Translations under genes and position numbers: made by a program | Assembly: GCA_963663365.2 (NCBI GenBank) | Contig: CAXXIH010000008.1 | Span: 186,001-250,000 of the forward strand | Origin: G963663365 sp963663365 | GTDB taxonomy: Bacteria > Hinthialibacterota > Hinthialibacteria > Hinthialibacterales > G963663365 | Direction: 5' to 3' | DNA: 64,000 bases | Notes under the pieces: model-generated | What the model was told of the DNA's origin: nothing | Seen by the model: only the letters and a program-made list of their open reading frames with translations | Databases searched by the model: none | Shown here: piece by piece, positions 1 through 9,156 of the stretch | How the letters are laid out: every line of letters begins with the position of its first letter | Numbering within the stretch: the first letter of the stretch is position 1

Positions 1-3000
1 TTTTGTCCATGTAACGGAAGCCAATTGCCGGCTGCCGACTTCGATCTCCCAAGTGCCGGGCATGGCAATACCTGTACCATGAATCGTGAGGGTAAACCCA
101 TTTGGGTATGCTGTGGAAGGCTGAGGTATCACTCCCGTGATCTGGAGCGGATAGGGATCATTGGCAAGCAACCACTCTGTTGACTTACCCAGCAGTTCAA
201 GCCGGGGCACATCATCCAGGGCCAAAATTGGAAACGCATAAAACAGGACTCGATAACGGCTTGTGAGGACACTGTATCCCACAATCGCATCCAGTTGGGA
301 GGCGTCAACAATCTCGGGCCGCACAACCGTCGTTTCCGTTTCCGGGATCAGTTCATCAACATACGGAGTAAAGGGAAAACTAAGCAGGCTTTCTGAAAAA
401 TCCAGTCCGAGGCGGCCATCACCGGCAGGCGCAACCATCGCGATATCATCAAGTGCGTCGATTTCAACGTTCTCCAAATGAAGCGCTTGATGGGTGAAAA
501 GATACTGTTCTTGGACGCTGCCTGTATCAAAAATCAGGCTATCCGTGTAATCCTGGCCCGCAAGCAATAGCGAGCCGCCGTTATCGAGATAATCAACCAA
601 TGCATTGTTCCAGATAATTCTCTGACGCGATACATGAACAATCTCATCTTTGGGAACATTGTTGAGCGTATTTCCGCCCAAGTACCAAACAACAACGTCG
701 AATTTGCGAAGGAAATTCGCTTCTGGATATCGCTCTTCCAGATCAATATCCCATACGGCGGTTTCGTATTCTAATAGATCAAAATCATCCAGAACGTAAA
801 GATCGAAATTCTTGCCATCATCATCGTCAACAACAAGAATGCGAGCCTCTTCGGATACCGGATCCACACCTCTTACGGTATTAAAGAAGTAGAGCGGCAC
901 GTCCCGGTCTTGTCCGGCCGCTGCAAAATGGATCACCCCTTCAGTGGTTCTTTCCACGCCTTGGGATAACGCTTCCACTGTAAGTTTTAGTTCAACTTGT
1001 ATTTTCTCACCGGGAGCAACCTGCACCTGAGATGAAACAAACTCAATCGCGGCAAACTCGGAGTTCAAGCTAATTTCGTCATCCAGCTGAATAGTAAGAG
1101 TCTCATTCGAAACAGAGGTAATCTCCACAGTCCGTGTGACCTCAAAGACTTCAGTATCCGAATCATCAATACCGAACGATAAAATCGGTGGATTTAGTAG
1201 GAATGGCGCATCGAGTGCTTGCTGTATATCCACATGCCCCGCTCCGCGAATTGTAACCGATTCATCGGCAAAGGCATCCTCCAAAACAGCTCCACCGATT
1301 AGAGCAGAACGAATCTGATAGGCATTCCAATCAGGATGCGCTTGTTTTATCAGTGCGGCAGCTCCCGTTACGCGTGGTGCGGCAAAGCTTGTACCGTCCG
1401 CAAAGGCAAAACCGGATGCATTAAACTTGTTCCCTGTTCCGGCCCCATTGGTGAAATCATCCTGGGTTGCCGCATAACTGCCTTGCCCGATGGCGATAAT
1501 CTCCGGCTTGATATTGCCATCCGGTCCCGGCCCATTTGAACTTTGCTCGGCAATTAAAAACGGTGTTGTTTCGCCGACCTCAAGTCCAGGCCCGCTGCTG
1601 TGCAATGTAATATCCGTACCCGAACCGAAGAATGACCAGAGTTCCGCTCCGATCACTCCATCAATAGAAAGCACGGGAATGCTGGTTCCACTCAAGGAAT
1701 AATCTTCATAAGCCTCCTCAGTAAGAGGCATCACGATGGCACCCACCGCACCCGTATTTTCAACATTCAAAATACGATCATTTAATGGGCAGGAAATTCC
1801 ATCACCATCCGTAATAAGCACCCATGATCCTATAGCAGCATCGGTCGGAAGCGGAACGCACGCGCTGGCGTCGATAGGCTCACCAAGAATGCCATCCAAG
1901 AGATAATCCGCGCTGACTACTGAAAACGTCCCGCGCATTGGGTGGAGAATGGGAGCATCGTTTAATGCCAAGAATGCCGGGGCAAGATCAGTCGCTAACG
2001 CGGCGCCGAGTGAAAATGACACATCTAAAATTCGCGGGTCTGCAATTTCCAGCGGCTCATGTCCATTCTGAAGTGATCCAACAGCAAGCGCATCGGGCGC
2101 TTGTGCGGGAAAATTCACAGTGGCTTCGCCACTATGCCCGTCATTCCCTGCGGCGGACACAACAACAATCCCCATAGCGGTCAGACTGCGTATGGCTTGA
2201 AGCACCGGATGAAAATCCGGCTCCTCTAGAAACTCTGTTCCCAAAGATAAATTGACAATATCCATGCCATCCAACGCCGCTGCATCCAAAGCGGCCAGCA
2301 ATTGTGCATCTGTGGCATCTTCAGCTGAAAAGATATTGTAATTTCCAATCCACGCCCGGGGCGCTACCCCGCTGATCGAGAAACCAAGCGGTGTAGGTGT
2401 GTTTGCATTACCTGCGGCACAAGCGGCAACATGTGTACCGTGCCCATCCAAATCACGCGGAGTGTATATGCCATCATTGTTGATGCCATCCGGTGGAAAG
2501 ACATAAGCCGCGATAACTTTTTCGTTGGTAAAGTCAGTATTGCCCTTGGGAAATCCTTGCGGATACGAGAATCCCTCACCGGAAAACATCGGATGGGTGA
2601 CATCGATGCCGGAATCAATGATTCCGATTTTGACGCCTTCACCTGCATTTTGAATACCACCGAGAGATGTCCATGCCTCCGGTAATCCCATTAACGGATT
2701 ACTGACATCCAAAAGAGGCCGGTAATGCGATTCCGGGAAAACAGCCTGAACTTCAGGCATCGCATCAATGGCAAACAACGCCTGTGGATTACTGATTTCG
2801 GCGACAATTGTATTGGTAAGCAGTGTGAACCGTTCGCGAACAGCACTTTTTAGCCCAATAGCGGAAAGGTGCTTTTCTACTGCAGACTGTTGGTTTTCGA
2901 GATAGTGCTGATAACGCTGAATAGCGGAATACTTGAAACCTGCGAGTCCGTTTTTCGAGCGCCGGGTTGCGGCATATCCGGGTACACCTCCCGTATAGGC

Positions 3001-3129
3001 CGCAACAGGTTGATCTTTAAGAACAATATAGACACGGGTAGCTGCATCCATATCGGGCACAGATGCAGCAAGCCCCGGAAGCGCAACACAAGGTAACGCC
3101 AAAACAAACAATCGGAATATCAATCGCAT
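1..3129 (-). CDS. Secreted subtilisin-like (S8) serine protease, 3' end outside window
   Basis: The frame stays open for 1043 codons from an ATG at 3129 to the window edge, so the C-terminus is missing. The N-terminus is a signal peptide (MRLIFRLFVLALPCVALPG). An inhibitor-I9-like propeptide follows, then the S8 catalytic domain with Asp172 (KIGIIDSGIDVTHP), His230 (DLDGHGTHVAA) and Ser581 (DGTSFAAPRVTGAAAL). The long spacing between His and Ser fits an inserted protease-associated (PA) domain at about residues 370-490. Beyond about residue 640 lie an Ig-like stretch, a region beginning RILVVDDDDG and a stretch resembling an IPT/TIG fold. Such enzymes act outside the cytoplasm on proteins; the substrate is unknown. 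It lies 128 bp downstream of aspartate kinase on the same strand, with no functional link evident. Confidence 0.9.
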   Translation of the reverse strand, partial: MRLIFRLFVLALPCVALPGLAASVPDMDAATRVYIVLKDQPVAAYTGGVPGYAATRRSKNGLAGFKYSAIQRYQHYLENQQSAVEKHLSAIGLKSAVRERFTLLTNTIVAEISNPQALFAIDAMPEVQAVFPESHYRPLLDVSNPLMGLPEAWTSLGGIQNAGEGVKIGIIDSGIDVTHPMFSGEGFSYPQGFPKGNTDFTNEKVIAAYVFPPDGINNDGIYTPRDLDGHGTHVAACAAGNANTPTPLGFSISGVAPRAWIGNYNIFSAEDATDAQLLAALDAAALDGMDIVNLSLGTEFLEEPDFHPVLQAIRSLTAMGIVVVSAAGNDGHSGEATVNFPAQAPDALAVGSLQNGHEPLEIADPRILDVSFSLGAALATDLAPAFLALNDAPILHPMRGTFSVVSADYLLDGILGEPIDASACVPLPTDAAIGSWVLITDGDGISCPLNDRILNVENTGAVGAIVMPLTEEAYEDYSLSGTSIPVLSIDGVIGAELWSFFGSGTDITLHSSGPGLEVGETTPFLIAEQSSNGPGPDGNIKPEIIAIGQGSYAATQDDFTNGAGTGNKFNASGFAFADGTSFAAPRVTGAAALIKQAHPDWNAYQIRSALIGGAVLEDAFADESVTIRGAGHVDIQQALDAPFLLNPPILSFGIDDSDTEVFEVTRTVEITSVSNETLTIQLDDEISLNSEFAAIEFVSSQVQVAPGEKIQVELKLTVEALSQGVERTTEGVIHFAAAGQDRDVPLYFFNTVRGVDPVSEEARILVVDDDDGKNFDLYVLDDFDLLEYETAVWDIDLEERYPEANFLRKFDVVVWYLGGNTLNNVPKDEIVHVSRQRIIWNNALVDYLDNGGSLLLAGQDYTDSLIFDTGSVQEQYLFTHQALHLENVEIDALDDIAMVAPAGDGRLGLDFSESLLSFPFTPYVDELIPETETTVVRPEIVDASQLDAIVGYSVLTSRYRVLFYAFPILALDDVPRLELLGKSTEWLLANDPYPLQITGVIPQPSTAYPNGFTLTIHGTGIAMPGTWEIEVGSRQLASVTWTK

Positions 3130-3257
3130 CTTCGCGTTCCATGACGCCTTTCAACATACCATCCCCAACGAGGAGTATAGTATGGAAATCCGGAAGCGCG
3201 TAAAAATAATCGCCAACAAACTCCGGAAATGCACCACCCGGAATATTTCACCGGACA

Positions 3258-4487
3258 CTACTCTTCGGAGGCTTCCGTTAATCCAAACTCATCACAAAGC
3301 GTACGTACGGCCAATTCGGTATATTCATCATCGACAACACAAGAGATTTTAATCTCTGAAGTGCTGATCATGCGAATATTAATGCTGCGCTCGGCCAATC
3401 GCCGAAACATGCGCGAAGCTACACCGGCATGGCTTTTCATGCCGACACCCACAGCCGATATTTTGGCGATATTCTTATCGATCTGCAATTCGTTTGCATT
3501 CACAATCGACTTGAGACGTTCCTCGATCTCTTTAATACGAGGCACATCGCTTTTATCGATCGTGAATGAAAGATCCGCCAATCCCTCCGTGCCTACATTC
3601 TGAACGATCATATCAACGTTAATATTGCGTTCAGATAATAGACCGAAAATCTGGGCAGCCGTGCCGGGCTGATCTTTAATACCCGACAAGGTCACTTTCG
3701 CTTCATTGGCATTTTGTACGATTGCGCTGACCACGGTAGTTTCCATGGCCTCATTCTCCTTCGTAATAAACGTTCCCGGAATATCCTCAAAACTCGAACG
3801 CACCTGCAAAGGCACGCTGAACTTAGCGGCGAATTGAACGGAACGGGTGTGTAACACCTTTGCCCCCACCGAGGCCATTTCAAGCATTTCCTCGTAAGAA
3901 AGACGGTTGATTTTCTTTGCATTGGGTACGATACGGGGATCAGCGGCGTAGACACCGTCGACATCCGTATAAATATCGCAACGAGTGGCAGACAAGCTGG
4001 CGGCCAAAGCGACGGCCGTGGTATCGGAAGCGCCGCGCCCGAGTGTCGTAACCTCATCGCTGTTTTTAGCTAAGCCCTGAAATCCCGCTACCGCCACAAC
4101 CTTGCCTTGCGACAGATGTTTTAAAACCCGCGTATTATCAATCTCCAATATGTGGGCTTTCATATAGGCGCCATCGGTAACAATACCGGCTTGGGGACCT
4201 GTAAGCGATATCGCATCAATACCGATTTTATGCAGAGCCATAACGAGAAGGGCAATTGAAACTTGCTCACCTGTGGAGGCCAACATATCGCGCTCACGCG
4301 GCGAACTGGCCGGATCAATTTCATCCGCCAGCCCCAGAAGACGATTGGTCTCACCCGACATCGCCGAGACGGCGACGACAACTTGATTACCTGCGTCGAC
4401 TTCACGTTTCACGAGATTGGCGCAATTGCGAATTCGCTCAATACTGCCGACTGAGGTTCCGCCGAATTTTTGGACTATGATATTCAT
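3258..4487 (-). CDS. lysC: Aspartate kinase
   Basis: Phosphorylates L-aspartate, the first step to lysine, threonine and methionine. The 409 residues have the usual length of a single-function aspartokinase. The N-terminus MNIIVQKFGGTSVGSIERI carries the KFGGTS nucleotide-binding signature, and the kinase domain includes LGRGASDTTA and YTDVDGVYAADPRIV. Two tandem ACT domains occupy roughly residues 265-405 (for example KDQPGTAAQIFGLLSERNIN and VGVGMKSHAGVASRMF), as expected for an enzyme inhibited by lysine and/or threonine. It follows the ApgM/homoserine-kinase-like gene and threonine synthase on the same strand, so it is part of a threonine locus. No strong Shine-Dalgarno sequence precedes the ATG. 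Confidence 0.96.
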   Translation of the reverse strand: MNIIVQKFGGTSVGSIERIRNCANLVKREVDAGNQVVVAVSAMSGETNRLLGLADEIDPASSPRERDMLASTGEQVSIALLVMALHKIGIDAISLTGPQAGIVTDGAYMKAHILEIDNTRVLKHLSQGKVVAVAGFQGLAKNSDEVTTLGRGASDTTAVALAASLSATRCDIYTDVDGVYAADPRIVPNAKKINRLSYEEMLEMASVGAKVLHTRSVQFAAKFSVPLQVRSSFEDIPGTFITKENEAMETTVVSAIVQNANEAKVTLSGIKDQPGTAAQIFGLLSERNINVDMIVQNVGTEGLADLSFTIDKSDVPRIKEIEERLKSIVNANELQIDKNIAKISAVGVGMKSHAGVASRMFRRLAERSINIRMISTSEIKISCVVDDEYTELAVRTLCDEFGLTEASEE

Positions 4488-4682
4488 TGTTTGTCACAGT
4501 CTACGAATCGCCACATCGCCAGTGACGGCGCCGTTGTGGAAGATTCGAAAAAATAAAATATAAATGGACGGTGTAAAGGACAAAAATGCCCTGCCAACGC
4601 CAACATCAGACACTAAAGGGGTAAGCAGCTTAGCCAGGGTTATGTATTCATTCTACGGAACAGAAAGCAAGCCATGTCTGTC

Positions 4683-5882
4683 TTAAAAAGTTGTCAATTC
4701 GCGCAACAACTCATGCCCTACAATCCGTGCATCCGCTTCATATTCGGCGGTCTCCTCTGAAAATCCCAGATTACGCTTCTTCTCCGGAAATCGGCTGTCA
4801 TATAACAAAGCAGGAACCGGATGGCGAAGATGCGTACGAATCGAGCAAGGAGTGGGATGATCGGGTAACACAACAAGCCGGAAAGGCTGTAAGGCTGGAT
4901 CCGATTCCAAGCCATCCATAATCCGGCCTAACACTCTGCGGTCAAAATCGCTGATTGAATCTGTTTTAAGCTGGATTTCGCCCATATGACCACATTCATC
5001 AGGCGCTTCCACATGAACATAGACAAAATTGTCACCATCACGTCTCAACACATCCAACGCGGCATCGGCTTTTCCCTCATAATTCGTATCGGTAAAGCCC
5101 GTTGCACCTTCCACATCGACCACATCCAATCCGACCAGACGGCCGATTCCACGAATTAGGTCCACCGCAGTGATAACACCACCGGATAGGCCAAATCGAT
5201 CCTTGAGACCGGGCAAGCGGGGCTTTGTTCCCTGCCCCCAGAGCCATACCTGCGTGACCGGCTTTTTGCCGCGCTCAATGCGAGCCTGATTGACCGGCAA
5301 ATTGGCAAGAATCTCCTTAGAGCGTTCCATCACCTCTAAAAGCCGTTCGCGATTTGCGCCTTGGGGCAGATACTTTTCCACTTGCTGCTCGGGAATATCA
5401 TGCGGTGGAGTACAATCGGCATCTAACCAGTCAATAGGGGCCAGCATGGCATGGCGGTATGAAACACCAGGATGGAATGAAATGCCATTTCCCCCTAAAG
5501 CATCATCCAGAGCCTTTATACATTCCTTGGCTTCCGGGGTTGTAATATGACCCGCCGTGAAGTCTTTCATCACTCCATTTTGGATCGTCACAAGATTGCA
5601 GCGGTAGGCAACACCATTACCGACATCAACACCCGATGCGGCACACTCCAATGGCGAACGTCCGGTGTAGTTTTCCAGAGGATTTGCCCCAAATAGAGAC
5701 ATTCCCGCGACATCGCTCCCAGGATGCATTCCTTCGGGCACGGTATCAACTTGCAAGAGCCGGCCACAATCCGCCAACCGATCCATGACCGGAGTATCGG
5801 CAGCAACCATCGGCGTACGTCCACCTTCAAAATCGGCAGGTGTATCACTCATACCATCGGGAACGATGATTAGATATTTCAT
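4683..5882 (-). CDS. ApgM-family phosphomutase-like protein, probable homoserine kinase
   Basis: A 399-residue member of the alkaline-phosphatase superfamily resembling archaeal-type cofactor-independent phosphoglycerate mutase. Metal-site motifs are visible at the N-terminus (IIVPDGMSDTP), in the middle (VHVEAPDECGHMG) and at the C-terminus (LPDHPTPCSIRTH). Bacterial members of this family have been proposed as homoserine kinases (model 'proposed homoserine kinase', TIGR02535). It sits between aspartate kinase and threonine synthase, homoserine dehydrogenase is nearby, and no GHMP-type thrB or thrH is in view, so I favour homoserine O-phosphorylation over glycolysis. The ATG at 5882 is preferred over the TTG one codon upstream because AAGG lies 7 bases before it. 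Confidence 0.85.
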   Translation of the reverse strand: MKYLIIVPDGMSDTPADFEGGRTPMVAADTPVMDRLADCGRLLQVDTVPEGMHPGSDVAGMSLFGANPLENYTGRSPLECAASGVDVGNGVAYRCNLVTIQNGVMKDFTAGHITTPEAKECIKALDDALGGNGISFHPGVSYRHAMLAPIDWLDADCTPPHDIPEQQVEKYLPQGANRERLLEVMERSKEILANLPVNQARIERGKKPVTQVWLWGQGTKPRLPGLKDRFGLSGGVITAVDLIRGIGRLVGLDVVDVEGATGFTDTNYEGKADAALDVLRRDGDNFVYVHVEAPDECGHMGEIQLKTDSISDFDRRVLGRIMDGLESDPALQPFRLVVLPDHPTPCSIRTHLRHPVPALLYDSRFPEKKRNLGFSEETAEYEADARIVGHELLRELTTF

Positions 5883-6072
5883 CAATCAACCTTCTTTTTG
5901 CGCTGAATTCCGCCTGCAACAATTCAGGGCTGGCAAATACTCGGCTTAAATGCCGGAGAAAATCCCAAACACTGAATTGCATAGACAGTTCCCCATTAGG
6001 ATAGTGAGGTCACTCCTAAGGTTCCAAGGAGAATCGGGGAATTTGATCCTTATTACGATTAATTCAGAAGCT

Positions 6073-7160
6073 TTAAAGTCCCATCTCTTTTGCAATCGCA
6101 GCCGTTTGAGGCGGAAGGACTGTGGGCGCCGGGCACTCAGAAATCGCCCGGTCAGGATCTTTTAGGCCATGTCCGGTGAGAATACAAACCACCGTTTTGG
6201 GGCTCCCATCTACAATTTCCTTGAAATAGCCTTCTTCCCACTTCTTCAATAGTCCAGCAAGACTGGCGGCGGAGGCGGGCTCACAAAAGACACCTTCATG
6301 GGCCAAAAGATGGTAAGCATGAAGAATCTCTTCATCCGTTACGGCTTCAATAACACCGCCGGATTCATCGCGCGCGGCTTCCGCCTTCTTCCAACTGGCG
6401 GGATTTCCAATACGAATAGCCGTGGCAATGGTTTCGGGCTTCTCAATAGGATAGCCATGCACGATGGGAGCCGAACCTGCTGCTTGGAAACCAAGCATAA
6501 TCGGCTTACGGTCGGTAATTCCGGCCTCTGCGTATTCACAATACCCCTTCCAATAGGCCGTGATATTCCAGCATTGCCGACCGGCATCGCTTGGAAATCC
6601 GGGGGAGCGCCAAGCACATCACAGATTTCAAACGAGCCGCTTTTTTGCCCTTCGATACGATAAGGATTCAGAGAATTTACCAATTGGACCGGATGGTTTT
6701 CACAAATTTCCAGAACGATGCGTAATGCATCGTCAAAGTTGCCCTCAATGGCGATGACTTTGGCGCCATGCATAAAGGCCTGCGAAAGTTTGCCGAGTGC
6801 AATTGCGCCCTTGGGCAAAATAACCGTGCATGTAAGCCCCGCGCGGGAAGCATAGGCGGCCGCTGAAGCCGAAGTGTTTCCGGTCGAGGCGCAGATAACC
6901 GCTTGATGGCCCTCTTCGACTGCATTGGTCATGGCCATAGTCATTCCCCGGTCTTTGAACGATCCGGTTGGATTGACCCCCTCGTATTTCGCATAAATGT
7001 GCAATCCCTTAAGACGTTCGGACATTTGCGGCAACGGAATCAGCGGCGTATTACCCTCAAGCAATGTGACGGCTTGGGTCTCAGGTTTTAGGGGCATGTA
7101 TTGCCGGTATTTTTCGATTACGCCGGGCCAACCGGAATGGGTCATGGTTGCCAAACTCAT
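6073..7160 (-). pseudogene. thrC: Threonine synthase, interrupted by a one-base frameshift
   Basis: PLP enzyme converting O-phosphohomoserine to threonine. The start at 7160 has an excellent ribosome-binding site (GGAGG, 7 bases upstream). The first part shows LEGNTPLIPLPQ, the PLP-lysine motif NPTGSFKDRGM and ASTGNTSASAAAYA. After PVGNAG (about 6570) the reading frame shifts; the rest (GFQAAGSAPIVHGYP through KEMGL) continues in another frame to a stop at 6073. Adding one T to the plus-strand run at 6566-6567 restores the expected continuation GNAGNITAYWKGY. Both halves are otherwise well conserved with no internal stop, so this is either a very recent mutation or a homopolymer sequencing/assembly error. 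With the base restored the protein would be about 362 residues. Confidence 0.88.
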
Positions 7161-7330
7161 CGTAATTCCTCCAAACGCGGGACGTGGTAATGATGCGGGA
7201 ACAAGCGCTTCACCGCCCGAGTACCCTAGAGGTTTCGGGCCGAGAATGCACCGGGATCGGGAGCCTATGAAGACCGGAGTCCACGGCTGGTGTTCCAAGT
7301 ATATGAAGCACGAAGAACAGTAGTGAGATC

Positions 7331-7984
7331 CTACCCTCCAAGCACTTGAGGAACACCGGGGACACTGCCGCCCCAGCGGCCAATATCGCCGCCGCTGATC
7401 AAACCGTTCGTCGGTGAATAAACACCGCCATAGGCGATATCGCTATTGCCATCATTCATGCGGATATACACCCATTCGATGGGCGGTCCGAGCATGGCGC
7501 CAGCCGGGTCATTGCCTTTACGCGCCCCTTGCACGCGGTCCGGACCCCAGCTCGATAAGCAAAATCCATTGGTCGAAAACTCTTCGACACCGGCTTGATT
7601 GATCCAAGCCAAATTAGGCTGGGCAAGATTGGCCTTGTAAAGAAAATAGAGATAACTCTCAACCGCATTTCCTGTAGAACCTTGTTGTGCTTTAAAAATG
7701 TCGTGAAAGCCGACCGAGCCAATATAAGAAATAGGTGTGGTAAGTGATATCAAATCCACAGTTAGATGGCTTCCGTTAATCGGGAAAGCGTTTTCATCGA
7801 TTTGATAGGTTTCAATTGCAACAGCTAAAGCACGCAGGTCGCTATTGGTGCGGGCGACATTCGCCCGGAGCCGTGCATTCATAAAATTAGGCACCGCGAT
7901 CGCGGCTAGAATTCCGATAATGGCAACGACAATCAGCAGTTCAATCAGGGTAAAAGCCAAAGGAAGACGGCGCTTGTTTTGCAT
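7331..7984 (-). CDS. Type II secretion/type IV pilus-like pseudopilin
   Basis: A 217-residue protein with a classical class III signal: a basic leader (MQNKRRLPLA), then FTLIELLIVVAIIGILAAIA with the conserved Glu at +5, followed by VPNFMNARLRANVARTNSDL. The residue before the predicted prepilin peptidase site is Ala rather than the usual Gly. The C-terminal part is Gly-rich and without a recognised domain. ATG at 7984 is preferred over ATG at 7999 because GGAG lies 9 bases before it and the leader length becomes normal. No secretion-machine genes adjoin it; such scattered pseudopilins are common in PVC-like genomes. The 171 bp between it and thrC hold no visible gene. Confidence 0.88.
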   Translation of the reverse strand: MQNKRRLPLAFTLIELLIVVAIIGILAAIAVPNFMNARLRANVARTNSDLRALAVAIETYQIDENAFPINGSHLTVDLISLTTPISYIGSVGFHDIFKAQQGSTGNAVESYLYFLYKANLAQPNLAWINQAGVEEFSTNGFCLSSWGPDRVQGARKGNDPAGAMLGPPIEWVYIRMNDGNSDIAYGGVYSPTNGLISGGDIGRWGGSVPGVPQVLGG

Positions 7985-8190
7985 CGGGATCAACTCCATT
8001 CAGTTACGAGAGATGAAAACCCTCTCTAGACTTTACAGAATATCACTCATTCCCGCCATTTCTTAACCAGGGCTGCCCAAATGGAACAAATCAACATCAA
8101 CAGCCCCCAGCCCTTGGAATCCCTTGACGCGGCACGCGATGACCAGTCTTCTAGTTGAGTTTTCTTACCCCAAATTATTGAAACGGAATT

Positions 8191-9156
8191 ATGAATATGA
8201 GTGAACAAAAACCCGGCTTGGTCATCGTTGGTTCGGTAGGACTGGACGATTTGGATACACCTTATGGCTCCGAGAAGGACATTCTCGGTGGCTCCGCATG
8301 TTATGCAAGCATTTCAGCACACTACTTGTGCCGACCAGGCATTGTGGGCGTAGCGGGTGACGATTTTCCCAAAGAGCATGAAACCGCTTTGGCCGGCAAA
8401 GGCGTGGACATCGCCGGATTGCAGCATGAAAAGGGCAAGACTTTTCACTGGCAGGGAAAGTACGAAGGAGATATGGGATCAGCCATAACCTTAAATACGG
8501 AACTAGGCGTCTTTAGCAACTTCAAACCTTCATTGCCGGAAGCATACAAAGACACAAAATGTCTATTTTTAGGAAATATCCATCCGCAATTACAATTGGA
8601 TGTTCTCGATGCCATGAAGCATACACCTGCACCCAAAGGCGAGCTGATTGTTGCAGCCGATTCGATGAATCTATGGATCGATACAACCCCGGATCTTCTT
8701 AAAAAGGTCATCTCAAGAGTATCGATTATGCTCCTGAATGACGGTGAAGCGCGTATGCTGACAGGAAAGAGCCAGCTTCTAGATGCCGCACGCGCTGTTC
8801 AGGCCATGGGTCCGGAAACTGTAATTGTCAAAAAAGGTGAGCATGGCGCAATGATTCTATCCGGAGATGAAATCATCCTGCTGCCTGCGGTCCCACTAAG
8901 CACGGCAAAAGATCCAACCGGTGCGGGCGATACATTCGCTGGCGGGCTTATGGGGTATTTAGCCAAGACGGGCCAGGTGAATCGTGACACACTCTTCACA
9001 GGTGCCATACTAGGCACGGTGCACGCCTCACATGTTGTAGAGGATTTTGGAATGCGTGCCACAATGAAAATGACCCCGGCGGACGTTCTTAAACGTGTGC
9101 AGGTATTACATAGGATGAGCAGTTTCTCTATGGATTGGTTTAGGTTTTTATCATGA
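8191..9156 (+). CDS. PfkB-family carbohydrate kinase
   Basis: A 321-residue ribokinase-fold sugar kinase. It starts with a Rossmann-like strand (GLVIVGSVGLDDL), has the Gly-rich substrate region DILGGSACYASISA, and ends with the PfkB signature DPTGAGDTFAGGLMGY containing the catalytic Asp and anion hole. Substrate cannot be told. Its stop overlaps the homoserine dehydrogenase start (ATGA at 9153-9156), so the two are translationally coupled. Given that partner, phosphorylation of an amino-acid-pathway alcohol cannot be excluded, but PfkB proteins usually act on sugars or nucleosides. It is transcribed divergently from the pseudopilin gene over a 206-bp gap. Confidence 0.9.
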   Translation: MNMSEQKPGLVIVGSVGLDDLDTPYGSEKDILGGSACYASISAHYLCRPGIVGVAGDDFPKEHETALAGKGVDIAGLQHEKGKTFHWQGKYEGDMGSAITLNTELGVFSNFKPSLPEAYKDTKCLFLGNIHPQLQLDVLDAMKHTPAPKGELIVAADSMNLWIDTTPDLLKKVISRVSIMLLNDGEARMLTGKSQLLDAARAVQAMGPETVIVKKGEHGAMILSGDEIILLPAVPLSTAKDPTGAGDTFAGGLMGYLAKTGQVNRDTLFTGAILGTVHASHVVEDFGMRATMKMTPADVLKRVQVLHRMSSFSMDWFRFLS

